Part shown: positions 54,361 through 62,726 of the stretch, one piece after another
Position numbering within the stretch: position 1 is the stretch's first letter
How the letters are laid out: every line of letters begins with the position of its first letter
Source: VAZQ01 sp035293945
Lineage (GTDB): Bacteria; Pseudomonadota; Alphaproteobacteria; Rhizobiales; Xanthobacteraceae
Length of the DNA: 64,000 bases
Assembly: GCA_035293945.1 (NCBI GenBank)
Contig: DATGLV010000031.1
Coordinates: 96,629-160,628, forward strand
Direction of reading: 5' to 3'
The notes under the pieces: model-generated
What the model was told of the DNA's origin: nothing
The model's input: only the letters and a program-made list of their open reading frames with translations
Databases searched by the model: none
Position numbers and translations under genes: made by a program

Positions 54361-54643
54361 CACCGGAAGTAACCCGGCGAGCGCGCAAGCTGCGCTGCGG
54401 TCGCCGGAGGAGCGTCCGGGTCCGTGACGCGCACTCTCCATTCCCAATATTCGACAAGCCTCTTGTTGTGGAGGCCAAAGCAAACCCATCGTCCCTCGTC
54501 GCCAGCCTGGGCCGTACGATCCCGTTCGCATCGAAACCGAGGCGCGGATGAGGTGACACCTCGCCACGCTGATTGACACTTGCGCGGCGCCGCTCTTTGC
54601 TGGCCGAGGATTGCGAGCTTGAATCGATCAAAGGTAGCAGCGG
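54361..54643. other. Gap upstream of the glycosyltransferase
   Basis: Just under 300 bases. No gene seen; it probably includes the promoter of the GT4 gene. Confidence 0.4.
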
Positions 54644-55762
54644 ATGCGCATCGGTTTTCTTGATACTGCCCTCCAGTACACCACCGAGACGCCGTACAAG
54701 TCGCCCTTGGGCGGCTCGCAATCCGCCCTTTGCTACCTGGCGGTTGAGTTGACGCGATTGGGTCACGCCATCACAATTTTTAACGGCTTGCCCGGTCACA
54801 ATAAAAGCGATGGAGTTGAAATAAGACACATCTCTGAAATCAATGCGGCCGGCAGCCTCAAGAATTTTGACATTGTGGTCGTTATCAACCTCGCTTGTGC
54901 GACCCAGTTGCGTCAGGCTGTTGGATTTGATGTTCCTTTGGTGCTGTGGGCACACCATGCCCATGACCAGCCGGCTATGGCGGCTCTCAACCATCTCGGC
55001 GAACGAAAACGATGGGCCGGTTTTGCGTTTGTTAGTTGTTGGCAGCGTGACTGCTACGAGCGACAGTTTTCGATCCGCCCCGAAAAAATTAAGGTGCTTC
55101 GCAACGCAGTGTCACCCGCCTTTGCCAATGTCTCGCAGGCTCAACCTTGGTTCATCACTGGTGCATCGCCAACTTTGTTTTACACCAGCACCCCATTTCG
55201 GGGCCTCGATGTGCTGATCAAGGCGTTTCCAGCAATCCGCAATGCAGTGCCTGGCACGCGCTTGCGCGTCTATTCAAGCATGGCAGTATATCAGGTGGTC
55301 CCTGCGAATGACCCGTTTCACGATCTTTATCGTCAATGTCAATCCATGGATGGCGTGGAATATGTGGCGTCAATAGGTCAGTCGCGGCTCGCCGGAGAGC
55401 TCGCAACTGCGGCTGCCCTGGCGTATCCTTCAACCTTTGCTGAAACATCCTGCATCGCAGTGCTTGAAGCAATGGCCGTTGGAGCCAGTATATTTACAAC
55501 TCGGCTTGGTGCTTTGCCGGAAACCACCAATGGATTGGCGGAATTGCTAGAAGCGCAATCGAATGTCGATTCGCTTGCGGAAGGGTTTGCAACCATGACA
55601 GCAGATGCGCTGAGTGAGATGCAGAGGAATCCTTCGCGCGCCGCTCTTCGACGTGAGGAACGAATCAGGTTCATTCACGACAATTACCTGTGGCCTTCAA
55701 GGGCTAGAGAATGGTCACTATGGCTCTCGCAGCTGGCGGGCCGAGCCCTCAGCGTGCCGTAA
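54644..55762 (+). CDS. Glycosyltransferase family 4 protein
   Basis: A 372-residue GT-B enzyme. The N-terminal domain has MRIGFLDTALQYTTETPYKS, then PLGGSQSALCYLAVELTRLG, and the C-terminal donor domain has LFYTSTPFRGLDVLIKAFPA and ALAYPSTFAETSCIAVLEAM, then AVG, the EX7E-like nucleotide-sugar motif. It moves a sugar to an unknown acceptor. The base composition is visibly more AT-rich than the core genes, which suggests separate acquisition. No partner glycan genes are adjacent. Confidence 0.85.
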   Translation: MRIGFLDTALQYTTETPYKSPLGGSQSALCYLAVELTRLGHAITIFNGLPGHNKSDGVEIRHISEINAAGSLKNFDIVVVINLACATQLRQAVGFDVPLVLWAHHAHDQPAMAALNHLGERKRWAGFAFVSCWQRDCYERQFSIRPEKIKVLRNAVSPAFANVSQAQPWFITGASPTLFYTSTPFRGLDVLIKAFPAIRNAVPGTRLRVYSSMAVYQVVPANDPFHDLYRQCQSMDGVEYVASIGQSRLAGELATAAALAYPSTFAETSCIAVLEAMAVGASIFTTRLGALPETTNGLAELLEAQSNVDSLAEGFATMTADALSEMQRNPSRAALRREERIRFIHDNYLWPSRAREWSLWLSQLAGRALSVP

Positions 55763-55912
55763 CTTTTCCGCTTGACGTGAACCCGGCCGGCCCCCGTGCA
55801 GGGAGCCAGACACTCAGCAGGTCGCGACGGTTGACCGAACCATCAACCGGGAACGCTGAGAAAACCGGAACGCAAAGGCACGACCATGTCGTCGCGCTCG
55901 GCCTGCGTCGGA

Positions 55913-56152
55913 TCAATGGATCGAGCGACCCTGCGCTCTTCTCAGCTCCGCCTCGTCGATCAAAGTCTGAACGATCGCCTCATCGATCGTCGTTCCCGAC
56001 ATTTCTGCTTCGGTCACTACGTCGTCGACCCGATATTCCAGGTCGGTTCCCTCCAGCTCGGGAAAGGCTTCTCGCACGAGGAGGGCCGCTCGCTCGCGCT
56101 GCCGGCGGAGTTCATCGCTCGACCATCGGACGGGGAGCCGCCGTAGCTTCAT
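55913..56152 (-). CDS. Uncharacterised small protein
   Basis: A 79-residue charged protein, MKLRRLPVRWSSDELRRQRE, with YRVDDVVTEAEMSGTTIDEA. Its start has a strong ribosome-binding site, AAGGAGGAG, 4-6 bases upstream, so it is probably expressed. No family is recognised; size and context allow an antitoxin-like role, but nothing shows it. Confidence 0.55.
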   Translation of the reverse strand: MKLRRLPVRWSSDELRRQRERAALLVREAFPELEGTDLEYRVDDVVTEAEMSGTTIDEAIVQTLIDEAELRRAQGRSIH

Positions 56153-56766
56153 TTCTTCTCCTCCTTCAGATCATCTTCGGTCGTCATGCTCTCATCCTCC
56201 ACAATCAAGTGCTTCGCATCACCAGCAGCGCCAATTTGCGAGCGCAAACGGCCTGCGGATGAGGAAAGATCGGGACCACCTTCCCCACGAAGGTGCTGTC
56301 CCGATCGTCCACCCACCCCATTGATAGGCTCGGTTGTTCGAACCGCTTCGGAACTATTCCCACTCAGCGATCAGTTCGACGGCTGCGGAATGTGCGGGAC
56401 ATTGATCCAATTCGTCGCCGGGCGTCTTGCGCGCAAGCGCCAAAAAACTGGCTACTCATGCCAAGGCCGGACTCCCGCTGAGGCGATATGGCGGCAGGAT
56501 CTTCGGCGCGCTTTGCCTTTGGCGTGCCCTTCGCCGACAGTCTTATGATCAAGAATGCCGCGTCTGCGACGATTGAGCAGGTAAAAGGGAACCGGAATGG
56601 GGACGACAGAACCACGCGCTTGACACAGGGCTGCGTGATCAATCCCACCGGCGGCGATGCGGTCGCCGCGGCGCGCGGCGCGATGGCGGCAGTCAAGCGC
56701 GCCCGCTCGCTTGCGGAGCCCACTCCGAGGCTCATGCCGCCGGACTACTACGCCCACGGTCAGCGG
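56153..56766. other. Island gap without a confident gene
   Basis: About 610 bases. Frames on both strands are open but show no family pattern. It lies where the C-terminal part of the DUF2293 gene should be, so it may hold unrelated sequence that replaced it. Confidence 0.4.
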
Positions 56767-57510
56767 TCAGACATTCAAGCGGCGCCGGAGCTCGCGTTGC
56801 GCTTTCGCCAACGCTCTGGGCTCGACGAGCAAGCCTTGCCGTTCATAGCGGCGCCGCCTCTTGCTGAAGCGAACCACCACGGCGTGCCTTGGGCTTTTCG
56901 CCTTGGCTTGACGCGTGAGCAACGCATCCCCGGCGGGCAAGAATTCAAGATCGCTGAGACCGGCGCATCCCAGGCATGCCGGCCCGGCATTCTCCATGAT
57001 AAGCAGATCGCCGCTGCCGCTGCACCGGTGACACTTCCAGGTATCACTCAGCGGCTGGATTACGACCAGCTCGGGCGCACGGCTCGTCCTCTCCGCCAAG
57101 CGCTCTTGCTTCTTGTCGGAGAGCTCCCCCGAAATCCAATGAGTGCGGTAAAGCTTTTCGATCGTCGGATTGCCACTCTTGCTGAAGCGCAGCGGCTGCC
57201 GCGACGGCGTGCGGGCGATATGGCTTGTCTCGCTCGGGGTCAGGCCCTTGGCCGAGGCCCATGACCGAAACAGCTTCATGGCCTCCGAGATGCGCGGCAG
57301 ATTGGCTTGCACGGCGCTCTCGAGATAGTCGATGCGACCCTGCTGCCAGCGCTTGACCGTTCCGGGATCCAGCAATCCGATCCCGACCAGCACATCGATC
57401 GGACTCACATATTTCCGAGCCGCGAGAGTCGCCTCGGCTGCTTTGCTCCCCCGATCATTCAGCTTCTTGCGATTGTGCGGCTGCATGATTTCGTAACTGA
57501 GCTGGCTCAT
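56767..57510 (-). CDS. DUF2293-like protein, probably truncated
   Basis: A 247-residue protein. A helical N-terminal half (RWQQGRIDYLESAVQANLPR) is followed by a zinc ribbon, CHRCSGSGDLLIMENAGPAC with CAGLSDLEFLPAGDALLTRQ, and a basic stretch VVVRFSKRRRRYERQGLLVE. The last two match DUF2293 proteins, but family members go on for another 100 or so residues; here the frame stops soon after. Its first 56 bases overlap the DUF433 gene. Function unknown. Confidence 0.6.
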   Translation of the reverse strand: MSQLSYEIMQPHNRKKLNDRGSKAAEATLAARKYVSPIDVLVGIGLLDPGTVKRWQQGRIDYLESAVQANLPRISEAMKLFRSWASAKGLTPSETSHIARTPSRQPLRFSKSGNPTIEKLYRTHWISGELSDKKQERLAERTSRAPELVVIQPLSDTWKCHRCSGSGDLLIMENAGPACLGCAGLSDLEFLPAGDALLTRQAKAKSPRHAVVVRFSKRRRRYERQGLLVEPRALAKAQRELRRRLNV

Positions 57511-57781
57511 CGAGAAGCGTGGGTGCCCGCCCGCGTTGATCGAGGCCCCACATGGCTGCGCTCGGGAACACCTTCTCCGAGCTCAATGTGTCGCGCGCAT
57601 ATGCGAGGCACGCGATAATGTCGTCGTGCGTGATGCCCGGGTAATTCCCGAGGATGTCAGCTTCGCTCCGTCCGTCGGCCATCAAGCCGATCACGAATTC
57701 CACAGACAGCCGCGTGCCGCGGATGACAGGTTTGCCGGCGAGCACGTCGGGGACGAGCGCAATGCGAGGATGCTCCGTCAC
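57455..57781 (-). CDS. DUF433 (VapB-like antitoxin) protein
   Basis: About 108 residues from a GTG at 57781: VTEHPRIALVPDVLAGKPVI, then RGTRLSVEFVIGLMADGRSE and NYPGITHDDIIACLAYARD. This is DUF433, a DNA-binding antitoxin group normally next to a PIN-type (DUF5615) toxin gene. No toxin follows: the C-terminus is extended by unrelated residues and runs into the DUF2293 gene, suggesting a deletion. Confidence 0.7.
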   Translation of the reverse strand: MTEHPRIALVPDVLAGKPVIRGTRLSVEFVIGLMADGRSEADILGNYPGITHDDIIACLAYARDTLSSEKVFPSAAMWGLDQRGRAPTLLDEPAQLRNHAAAQSQEAE

Positions 57782-58149
57782 GGTCGATTGGCCACTCCAT
57801 TTTTCGAGCCTGACATTACTCGAACCCGGCGCACATACGATGCCAAAATCACGATTGGCGCCCACGCCATCGTAGAACGTGAGAGTGGTTTTGGGCGATG
57901 CGCGCAAGCGGTGGCGTAGCTCGGCGAGCTTATCATTGCGTTTAGAGCCGCGAGGCCGCGCTTGCGCACTGGTTCGATCACAAGCCGCTTGCCGTCACGA
58001 TGCATGATCGCCTCATTGCCGGGCAGTTCGAACTCGACCGGAATGCGAACGGCCTGGTTACGGCCGAGCCGGACATGAGCCGAGGGGCCACTTGGCTGGA
58101 AGACAGTTTTCGGGAATTGTGCGGCATCCGCCGTGTTGATGGTCGCCAA
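57778..58149 (-). pseudogene. AbrB/VapB-like antitoxin remnant
   Basis: A frame of 123 codons. Its centre reads HVRLGRNQAVRIPVEFELPG, then RDGKRLVIEPVRKRGL, the AbrB-fold of VapB antitoxins. The N-terminal part and the last 45 residues have no family resemblance and look like frameshifted or fused sequence. No VapC toxin gene follows. A decayed toxin-antitoxin locus at the right edge of the island. Confidence 0.6.
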
Positions 58150-58187
58150 TGCGGCGAAGAGGGTCCTTGACGGATGGCAGGGTAACG

Positions 58188-58715
58188 ATGGCAGAGGTCG
58201 TGCCGGGAAGAGAATGCAGATCCTGCATGATGTGCTGCAAGGTTCTGGCGATAAAAGACCCTGAACTGGAAAAGCCGCCCGGTATCTGGTGCCAGCACGC
58301 GGTCGCCGGGAAGGGTTGCGGCACCTATGACCATCGCCCAGGTCTCTGTCGCCGATTCTACTGCCACTGGATGATCAATCCGGCTCTGGGGCCGGAATGG
58401 AAGCCTGATCGTGCGAAATTCGTCCTCTACGGGGACACTCCGTCGACAAAGAGAATCGATATCGCGGTCGATCCGGCCTTTCCGAACGCATGGATGAAAG
58501 AGCCGTTCTTCGCAATGATCAAGAAATGGATCAGCGACGGCATCGAGCGCGACCTCATCGTGATGGTGCAAATCGGCCCCCGCTACATCGCGGTTTTGCC
58601 CAATCGAATCGTGGATCTGGGGAAAGTCGATACCAGCGAGAAGGTGTCGATGAAGCGTACGATGGGCGAAAACGGGCTCGACTATCAGATCTGCATCGGC
58701 TCCCGGGTGTACTGA
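58188..58715 (+). CDS. CxxCxxCC (YkgJ-type) cysteine-cluster protein F
   Basis: A 175-residue protein, MAEVVPGRECRSCMMCCKVL. The cluster is CRSCMMCC, WCQHAVAGKGC and RPGLCRRFYCHWMINP, and GPEWKPDRAKFVLYGD with IDIAVDPAFPNAWMK matches protein B at 35107. ATG 58188 was chosen over upstream starts because the family begins there. It converges on the TPR-GT9 gene with a 31-base overlap of the ends. A 5' remnant of a sister copy lies at 45281. Confidence 0.8.
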   Translation: MAEVVPGRECRSCMMCCKVLAIKDPELEKPPGIWCQHAVAGKGCGTYDHRPGLCRRFYCHWMINPALGPEWKPDRAKFVLYGDTPSTKRIDIAVDPAFPNAWMKEPFFAMIKKWISDGIERDLIVMVQIGPRYIAVLPNRIVDLGKVDTSEKVSMKRTMGENGLDYQICIGSRVY

Positions 58716-60766
58716 TCAAGCTCATTCTTGACGCGGCGGACGACGCTCTCCCAATCACCGTCTTTGGGCTGCCGAAACAGGCGTGCGGACGGATACCAGG
58801 GACTGTCCTCGCGGCCGATGAGCCAGCGCCAGTCGGCGACGTGCTGCAAGAGGATCCAGGTCGGCTTGCCCAATGCGCCGGCGAGATGCGCCACCGAAGT
58901 ATCGGATGAGATGACGAGATCGAGCGCGCCGATCACGGCCGCGGTGTCGGCGAAGTCCGCGAGCGCGTCCCCCAGATGCATCACGCCCGCGCAGGCTGCG
59001 AGCCGCTCGCGGTCGCCGCTGCGCATATCTTTCTGCAGGCTGTAGAAGTCGATCGCCGGCAGCGACAGCAAAGGCAGCAAAGGCCCGAGCCCCACGGACC
59101 GGGTTTGGTCGTTCTTGAACATCGGGTTTCCGGCCCAGACCACCCCAACTCGCAGCCGGCCGGTTTCTGCGAGCGCTCCGTTCCACCTCGTCACCCGCTG
59201 GTCCGGCACGGACAGGTACGGAACGGTCGCCGGTATGGTGACGACCGTGGTTTTGAATGCGAGCGGAAGGCTGAGCAGCGGGCAATGGTAGTCGAAGTCC
59301 TCCGGGACTTCGCCGGGCGCAAAGCAGGACACGCCTGGCATTTGCGCGAACAGATCCTGGAGCGGCTGCGGCGCTTCGATGAGGACCTCGGCTCCCGCCG
59401 CCGCGAGCAGCGGCGCGTAGCGAACGAATTGAATGGCGTCGCCAAGGCCCTGCTCGGCATGGAGCAGGATGGCTTTCCCGGTGAGCGAATGATCGCCGAG
59501 CCAGAGCGGTTTGGAAAACTCACGCCGCCAGCGCGCGATCTCGGCGACCTGCCAGCGCCATTCGAACTCCTCCCAGCCGCTCTCGTAATCGCCGAGCAGG
59601 AGCCGCAGACAGCTGCGGTTCACATGCATCTCAGCATTGTCTGGGGCAATCGACAGCGCGGAATCGAAGCTCGCGAGCGCTTCCAGCGGCCGCTCGAGAT
59701 CCCGCAGCACCAGGCCGCGATTGTTCAGCGCGTCCGCATCGTCTGCTCGTAACGCCAGAGCGCGGTCGAAGCTTGCGAGCGACTCGGGCAGGCGCCGCAA
59801 ATCGCGCAGCGCGATGCCCCGGTTATAGTGCGCCTCGGTGTGATCGTCCTTGAGCGCGAGAAGCTTGTCGTAGCATTCGAGTGCCTCGGCTGGGCGGGAC
59901 AGCAGCTGCAACAGCGCCCCACGGTTGGCGAGCGCCTTGGTGAAGTCTGCCCGCGCGGCCAGGGCCGCGTCGAAGCTCGCGAGCGCCGCGTCCAGGCGGT
60001 TGAGCTCGCGCAACGCGATCCCGCGATTATTGAGGGCGTCCGCATAGCCGCGGTCGATCTCCAATGCGCGGTCGTAGCTCGCGATCGCCTCCTCGTGGCG
60101 GCGCAAGCGGCGCAGGGCATTTCCCCGATTGTTCAGCGCCAACGCATTGCGCGGCTGCAGGGCGAGGGCGGCGTCGTAGCTTGCCAGCGCTTCGAGCGGC
60201 CGGTCCAGGCTCTGCAATGCATTGCCGCGATTGTTGAGCGCGTCGGCGAAGCTCGGCCGGAATGCGAGCGCCTGCTCGAAGCTCGCGAGCGCCTCAGCGG
60301 GACGTCCGAGGTCGCGCAGCACAATGCCGCGGTTGTTGAGCGCCTCGACATAGTCGGCGCGGATCGACAGCGCCCTATCAAAGCTCGCCAGAGCCTCCAC
60401 GGTTCTGTCGAGGGCGCGCAATACAACGCCGCGATTATAGTGAGCCTCCGCATAGTCCGGCGCCAGCGCAAGCGCCTGGTCGAAGCATGAAAGCGCATCC
60501 TCACGTCGTTTCAGTGCATCGAGCGCGAGGCCGTAGTTCAAGTGGACGGGCGGAAAGCCGGGATTCTTCTTTCTGGCGCCGCCGATCAGCGCCAGCGCTT
60601 CGGTGAACCGTCCCTGCTGGCAGCGGAGAACCCCGAGCAGGTGCAGCGCATCGAAGTGATCCGGCTGCGCCTCCAGCATTTTGAGATAGAGCCTCTCGGC
60701 CGCGGCAAGGTTTCCTTGGCGATGCCAATCGGCGGCCTGATTGAAGACCTGAACGGGATCGTGCAT
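58685..60766 (-). CDS. TPR-glycosyltransferase (GT9-like) fusion protein
   Basis: A 693-residue protein. Residues 1-400 are about eleven TPR units (ASFDRALSIRADYVEALNNR type). The rest matches the ADP-heptose/GT9-like domain commonly fused to TPRs: AILLHAEQGLGDAIQFVRYA, LRVGVVWAGNPMFKNDQTRS and DLVISSDTSVAHLAGALGKP, then TWILLQ. The N-terminus aligns with the TPR-GT41 protein at 42424 (VFNQAADWHRQGNLAAAERL against VLNQAAELQRRGDLVGAERL), so the two share an ancestor in their TPR parts. Acceptor unknown. Intact. Confidence 0.88.
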   Translation of the reverse strand: MHDPVQVFNQAADWHRQGNLAAAERLYLKMLEAQPDHFDALHLLGVLRCQQGRFTEALALIGGARKKNPGFPPVHLNYGLALDALKRREDALSCFDQALALAPDYAEAHYNRGVVLRALDRTVEALASFDRALSIRADYVEALNNRGIVLRDLGRPAEALASFEQALAFRPSFADALNNRGNALQSLDRPLEALASYDAALALQPRNALALNNRGNALRRLRRHEEAIASYDRALEIDRGYADALNNRGIALRELNRLDAALASFDAALAARADFTKALANRGALLQLLSRPAEALECYDKLLALKDDHTEAHYNRGIALRDLRRLPESLASFDRALALRADDADALNNRGLVLRDLERPLEALASFDSALSIAPDNAEMHVNRSCLRLLLGDYESGWEEFEWRWQVAEIARWRREFSKPLWLGDHSLTGKAILLHAEQGLGDAIQFVRYAPLLAAAGAEVLIEAPQPLQDLFAQMPGVSCFAPGEVPEDFDYHCPLLSLPLAFKTTVVTIPATVPYLSVPDQRVTRWNGALAETGRLRVGVVWAGNPMFKNDQTRSVGLGPLLPLLSLPAIDFYSLQKDMRSGDRERLAACAGVMHLGDALADFADTAAVIGALDLVISSDTSVAHLAGALGKPTWILLQHVADWRWLIGREDSPWYPSARLFRQPKDGDWESVVRRVKNELDQYTREPMQI

Positions 60767-61000
60767 CAGCTCTTGCCTTGGTCTTGCTCGACCTGGTGTC
60801 CCGCTTTTCCTGCGTTCGTATCAGCTTGAAGCCGGATTTTGCCGAATTTTAACCCTGCCAACGCGCGGCAACGAGTCCATGGCGGCGGTAGTGGGTTGTT
60901 AACCTCGCGTCAACCCCCTGCGAAGACTCAGGCTTGTGCGCAACGATCGGAACATAGATGTGGGCTTTACTCTTGCATCCGGCAAACGGAGCAAGGCCGC

Positions 61001-61906
61001 ATGAGTCTTGTTGCTGCATACATTTACTGGGTCATCGTCGTGCTCTGGCTGACGGTCCTGGGAACGATCGCCTTCTTCTATATTCGCAATCCGCACACTT
61101 TCGGCACGACGCGCCTGCTCCTGGCGGTGCTGGCGATCGACACGTTTCGAAACATCTTCGAGAACTTCTATTTCGGCCTGTACTTCGGCGCACAATACGG
61201 AGTCTTTTCCGACAAGCTCGTGGATCTCCTCGGGCGGCCAGCGCTCCTCATCCTGCCGAAAGCGTTCAATGTCCTGGCTGGCTGCATCGTGCTCGGACTG
61301 TTGCTGCTGCGATGGCTGCCGCTCGCCGTGCGGGAGCGCGGGCGCGCGGAGCAGCATGCGATCGACCTCGAAATGCTCGCCGCCCTCGATTGGCTGACCG
61401 GCATCTACAACCGGCGCCATTTCGAGACGCTTGCGCGTGCGGAGCTGGCGCGTTGTCAGCGTTATGTTCGGCCCTTGAGCATACTGATGATCGATGTCGA
61501 TCACTTCAAGGCCGTCAACGATCGTTTTGGTCATGCAACGGGTGACCGCGTGCTGCAGACAATCGCGGCGGTGTGCCGCGGCGCCAAGCGCGACTCGGAT
61601 GTGGTCGCTCGCATGGGCGGCGAGGAATTCGCGCTGATGCTACCGGAGACGACCGAGCAGGCGGCGTTTCAGCTCGCCGAGCGATTGCGGCAGCAGGTGA
61701 TCGAATGCGCTCCGATTGTGGACGGCGAGAAGGTTGCGGTGACGGTGAGCGTCGGCATCGCCGGTGCCAGCTTGAGGACTTCGGGCATCGAGGCCCTGAT
61801 GCGGCGGGCCGATCAGGCGTTGTATGAGGCTAAGCATTCCGGCCGCAATTGCGTCGTGCTATCCGGCGGCGCGCGCGCGGAAAGTGTGCCCGACGCCGCC
61901 GAGTGA
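61001..61906 (+). CDS. Membrane-bound diguanylate cyclase (GGDEF)
   Basis: A 301-residue protein with three hydrophobic segments in the first 115 residues (YIYWVIVVLWLTVLGTIAFF; PKAFNVLAGCIVLGLLLLRW) and a GGDEF domain: DWLTGIYNRRHFE, LMIDVDHFKAVNDRFGHATG and the active-site RMGGEEFALML. The GGEEF form and the metal/substrate residues are all present, so it should make cyclic di-GMP. No inhibitory-site RxxD is obvious just upstream of GGEEF. ATG 61001 follows GGAGCAAGG. Stand-alone gene. Confidence 0.9.
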   Translation: MSLVAAYIYWVIVVLWLTVLGTIAFFYIRNPHTFGTTRLLLAVLAIDTFRNIFENFYFGLYFGAQYGVFSDKLVDLLGRPALLILPKAFNVLAGCIVLGLLLLRWLPLAVRERGRAEQHAIDLEMLAALDWLTGIYNRRHFETLARAELARCQRYVRPLSILMIDVDHFKAVNDRFGHATGDRVLQTIAAVCRGAKRDSDVVARMGGEEFALMLPETTEQAAFQLAERLRQQVIECAPIVDGEKVAVTVSVGIAGASLRTSGIEALMRRADQALYEAKHSGRNCVVLSGGARAESVPDAAE

Positions 61907-62113
61907 CCCGCATGGCCACACCGCGGATTTGTATACAAGATTATTATGCATCGTTTATTTTTATAACCGGCTTTTATGAGATGGTTACTTGAGGACTGTA
62001 GGACCGGGGGGATTTAATCGGGGTCGGTCGGGGCGAGTTATCGCAACCAAAAAAAGCTGATGTTGCCGCTTGCGGCAGCTCTTCGTGCCCGGGCCAAGCC
62101 GGGGATCATCGCC

Positions 62114-62617
62114 ATGAGCGAGGCGGAGCGGGAGGCACCGAGCGAAAGCCCGACGGTGCTGTCGGGCTTTGCGTTGGATGCACCCGTACCATCGCCAGCT
62201 GACGGAGCGGCCAAATCGTGCGGTTCGTGCACGCTTTGCTGCACGATCATGGGAGTGCCCGAGCTCAAGAAGCGACCGTGGGAGCCATGCCGGCACGTAT
62301 CAGGCGCGGGCTGCACGATCTACGCCGAGCGTCCAGCGGGCTGCCGCAGCTTCATGTGCGGCTGGCTGCTCGACCCCGGCATGGGGTCCGAGCTGAAGCC
62401 GGAAAAGTGCCATGTCGTCCTGCAAGAGCGTGGCGAGCTGCACATTGTCGCCACATGCGACCCCGCTTATCCGGATGCCTGGCGCGCCCCGCACGTAATC
62501 AGCTATCTGCACAGCCTCGCCAAGGCCATTGCGCCGACCCGCCGGGTCCTGCTGATGGAAAGGAACCGGCTCTGGTACGTCACCGAGAATGCGGTCGTGC
62601 CGACGGACATCGGTTGA
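62114..62617 (+). CDS. CxxCxxCC (YkgJ-type) cysteine-cluster protein G
   Basis: A 167-residue protein, MSEAEREAPSESPTVLSGFA. The cluster is CGSCTLCC, CRHVSGAGC and RPAGCRSFMCGWLLDP; CHVVLQERGELHIVATCDPA and WYVTENAVVPTDIG match protein E at 40657. ATG 62114 is chosen over 62060 because the longer start covers low-complexity sequence. A perfect hairpin lies inside its 5' coding part. Confidence 0.75.
   Translation: MSEAEREAPSESPTVLSGFALDAPVPSPADGAAKSCGSCTLCCTIMGVPELKKRPWEPCRHVSGAGCTIYAERPAGCRSFMCGWLLDPGMGSELKPEKCHVVLQERGELHIVATCDPAYPDAWRAPHVISYLHSLAKAIAPTRRVLLMERNRLWYVTENAVVPTDIG
62145..62170 (+). other. Perfect terminator-like hairpin inside a coding region
   Basis: AAAGCCCGAC, GGTGCT loop, GTCGGGCTTT: a 10-base-pair stem without mismatch, 31 bases into gene G. 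The shape is that of a bidirectional terminator stem, but it lacks a long T-run. In the coding frame it gives ESPTVLSGF. Confidence 0.65.
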
Positions 62618-62726
62618 GCCTCGCGATGGAGGTATCTTAATACCGTCAATTTTGCAGGGCGATTATCCCGGACTTGACTTTCTACGCGGCGCATGGCAAA
62701 ATCCTTCCATCGTCGGGAGGGTTCAC

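Noticed and set aside
56488..57264. Plus-strand gene of 258 codons
   Set aside because: It is antisense to the DUF2293-like gene with its zinc ribbon and shows no domain.
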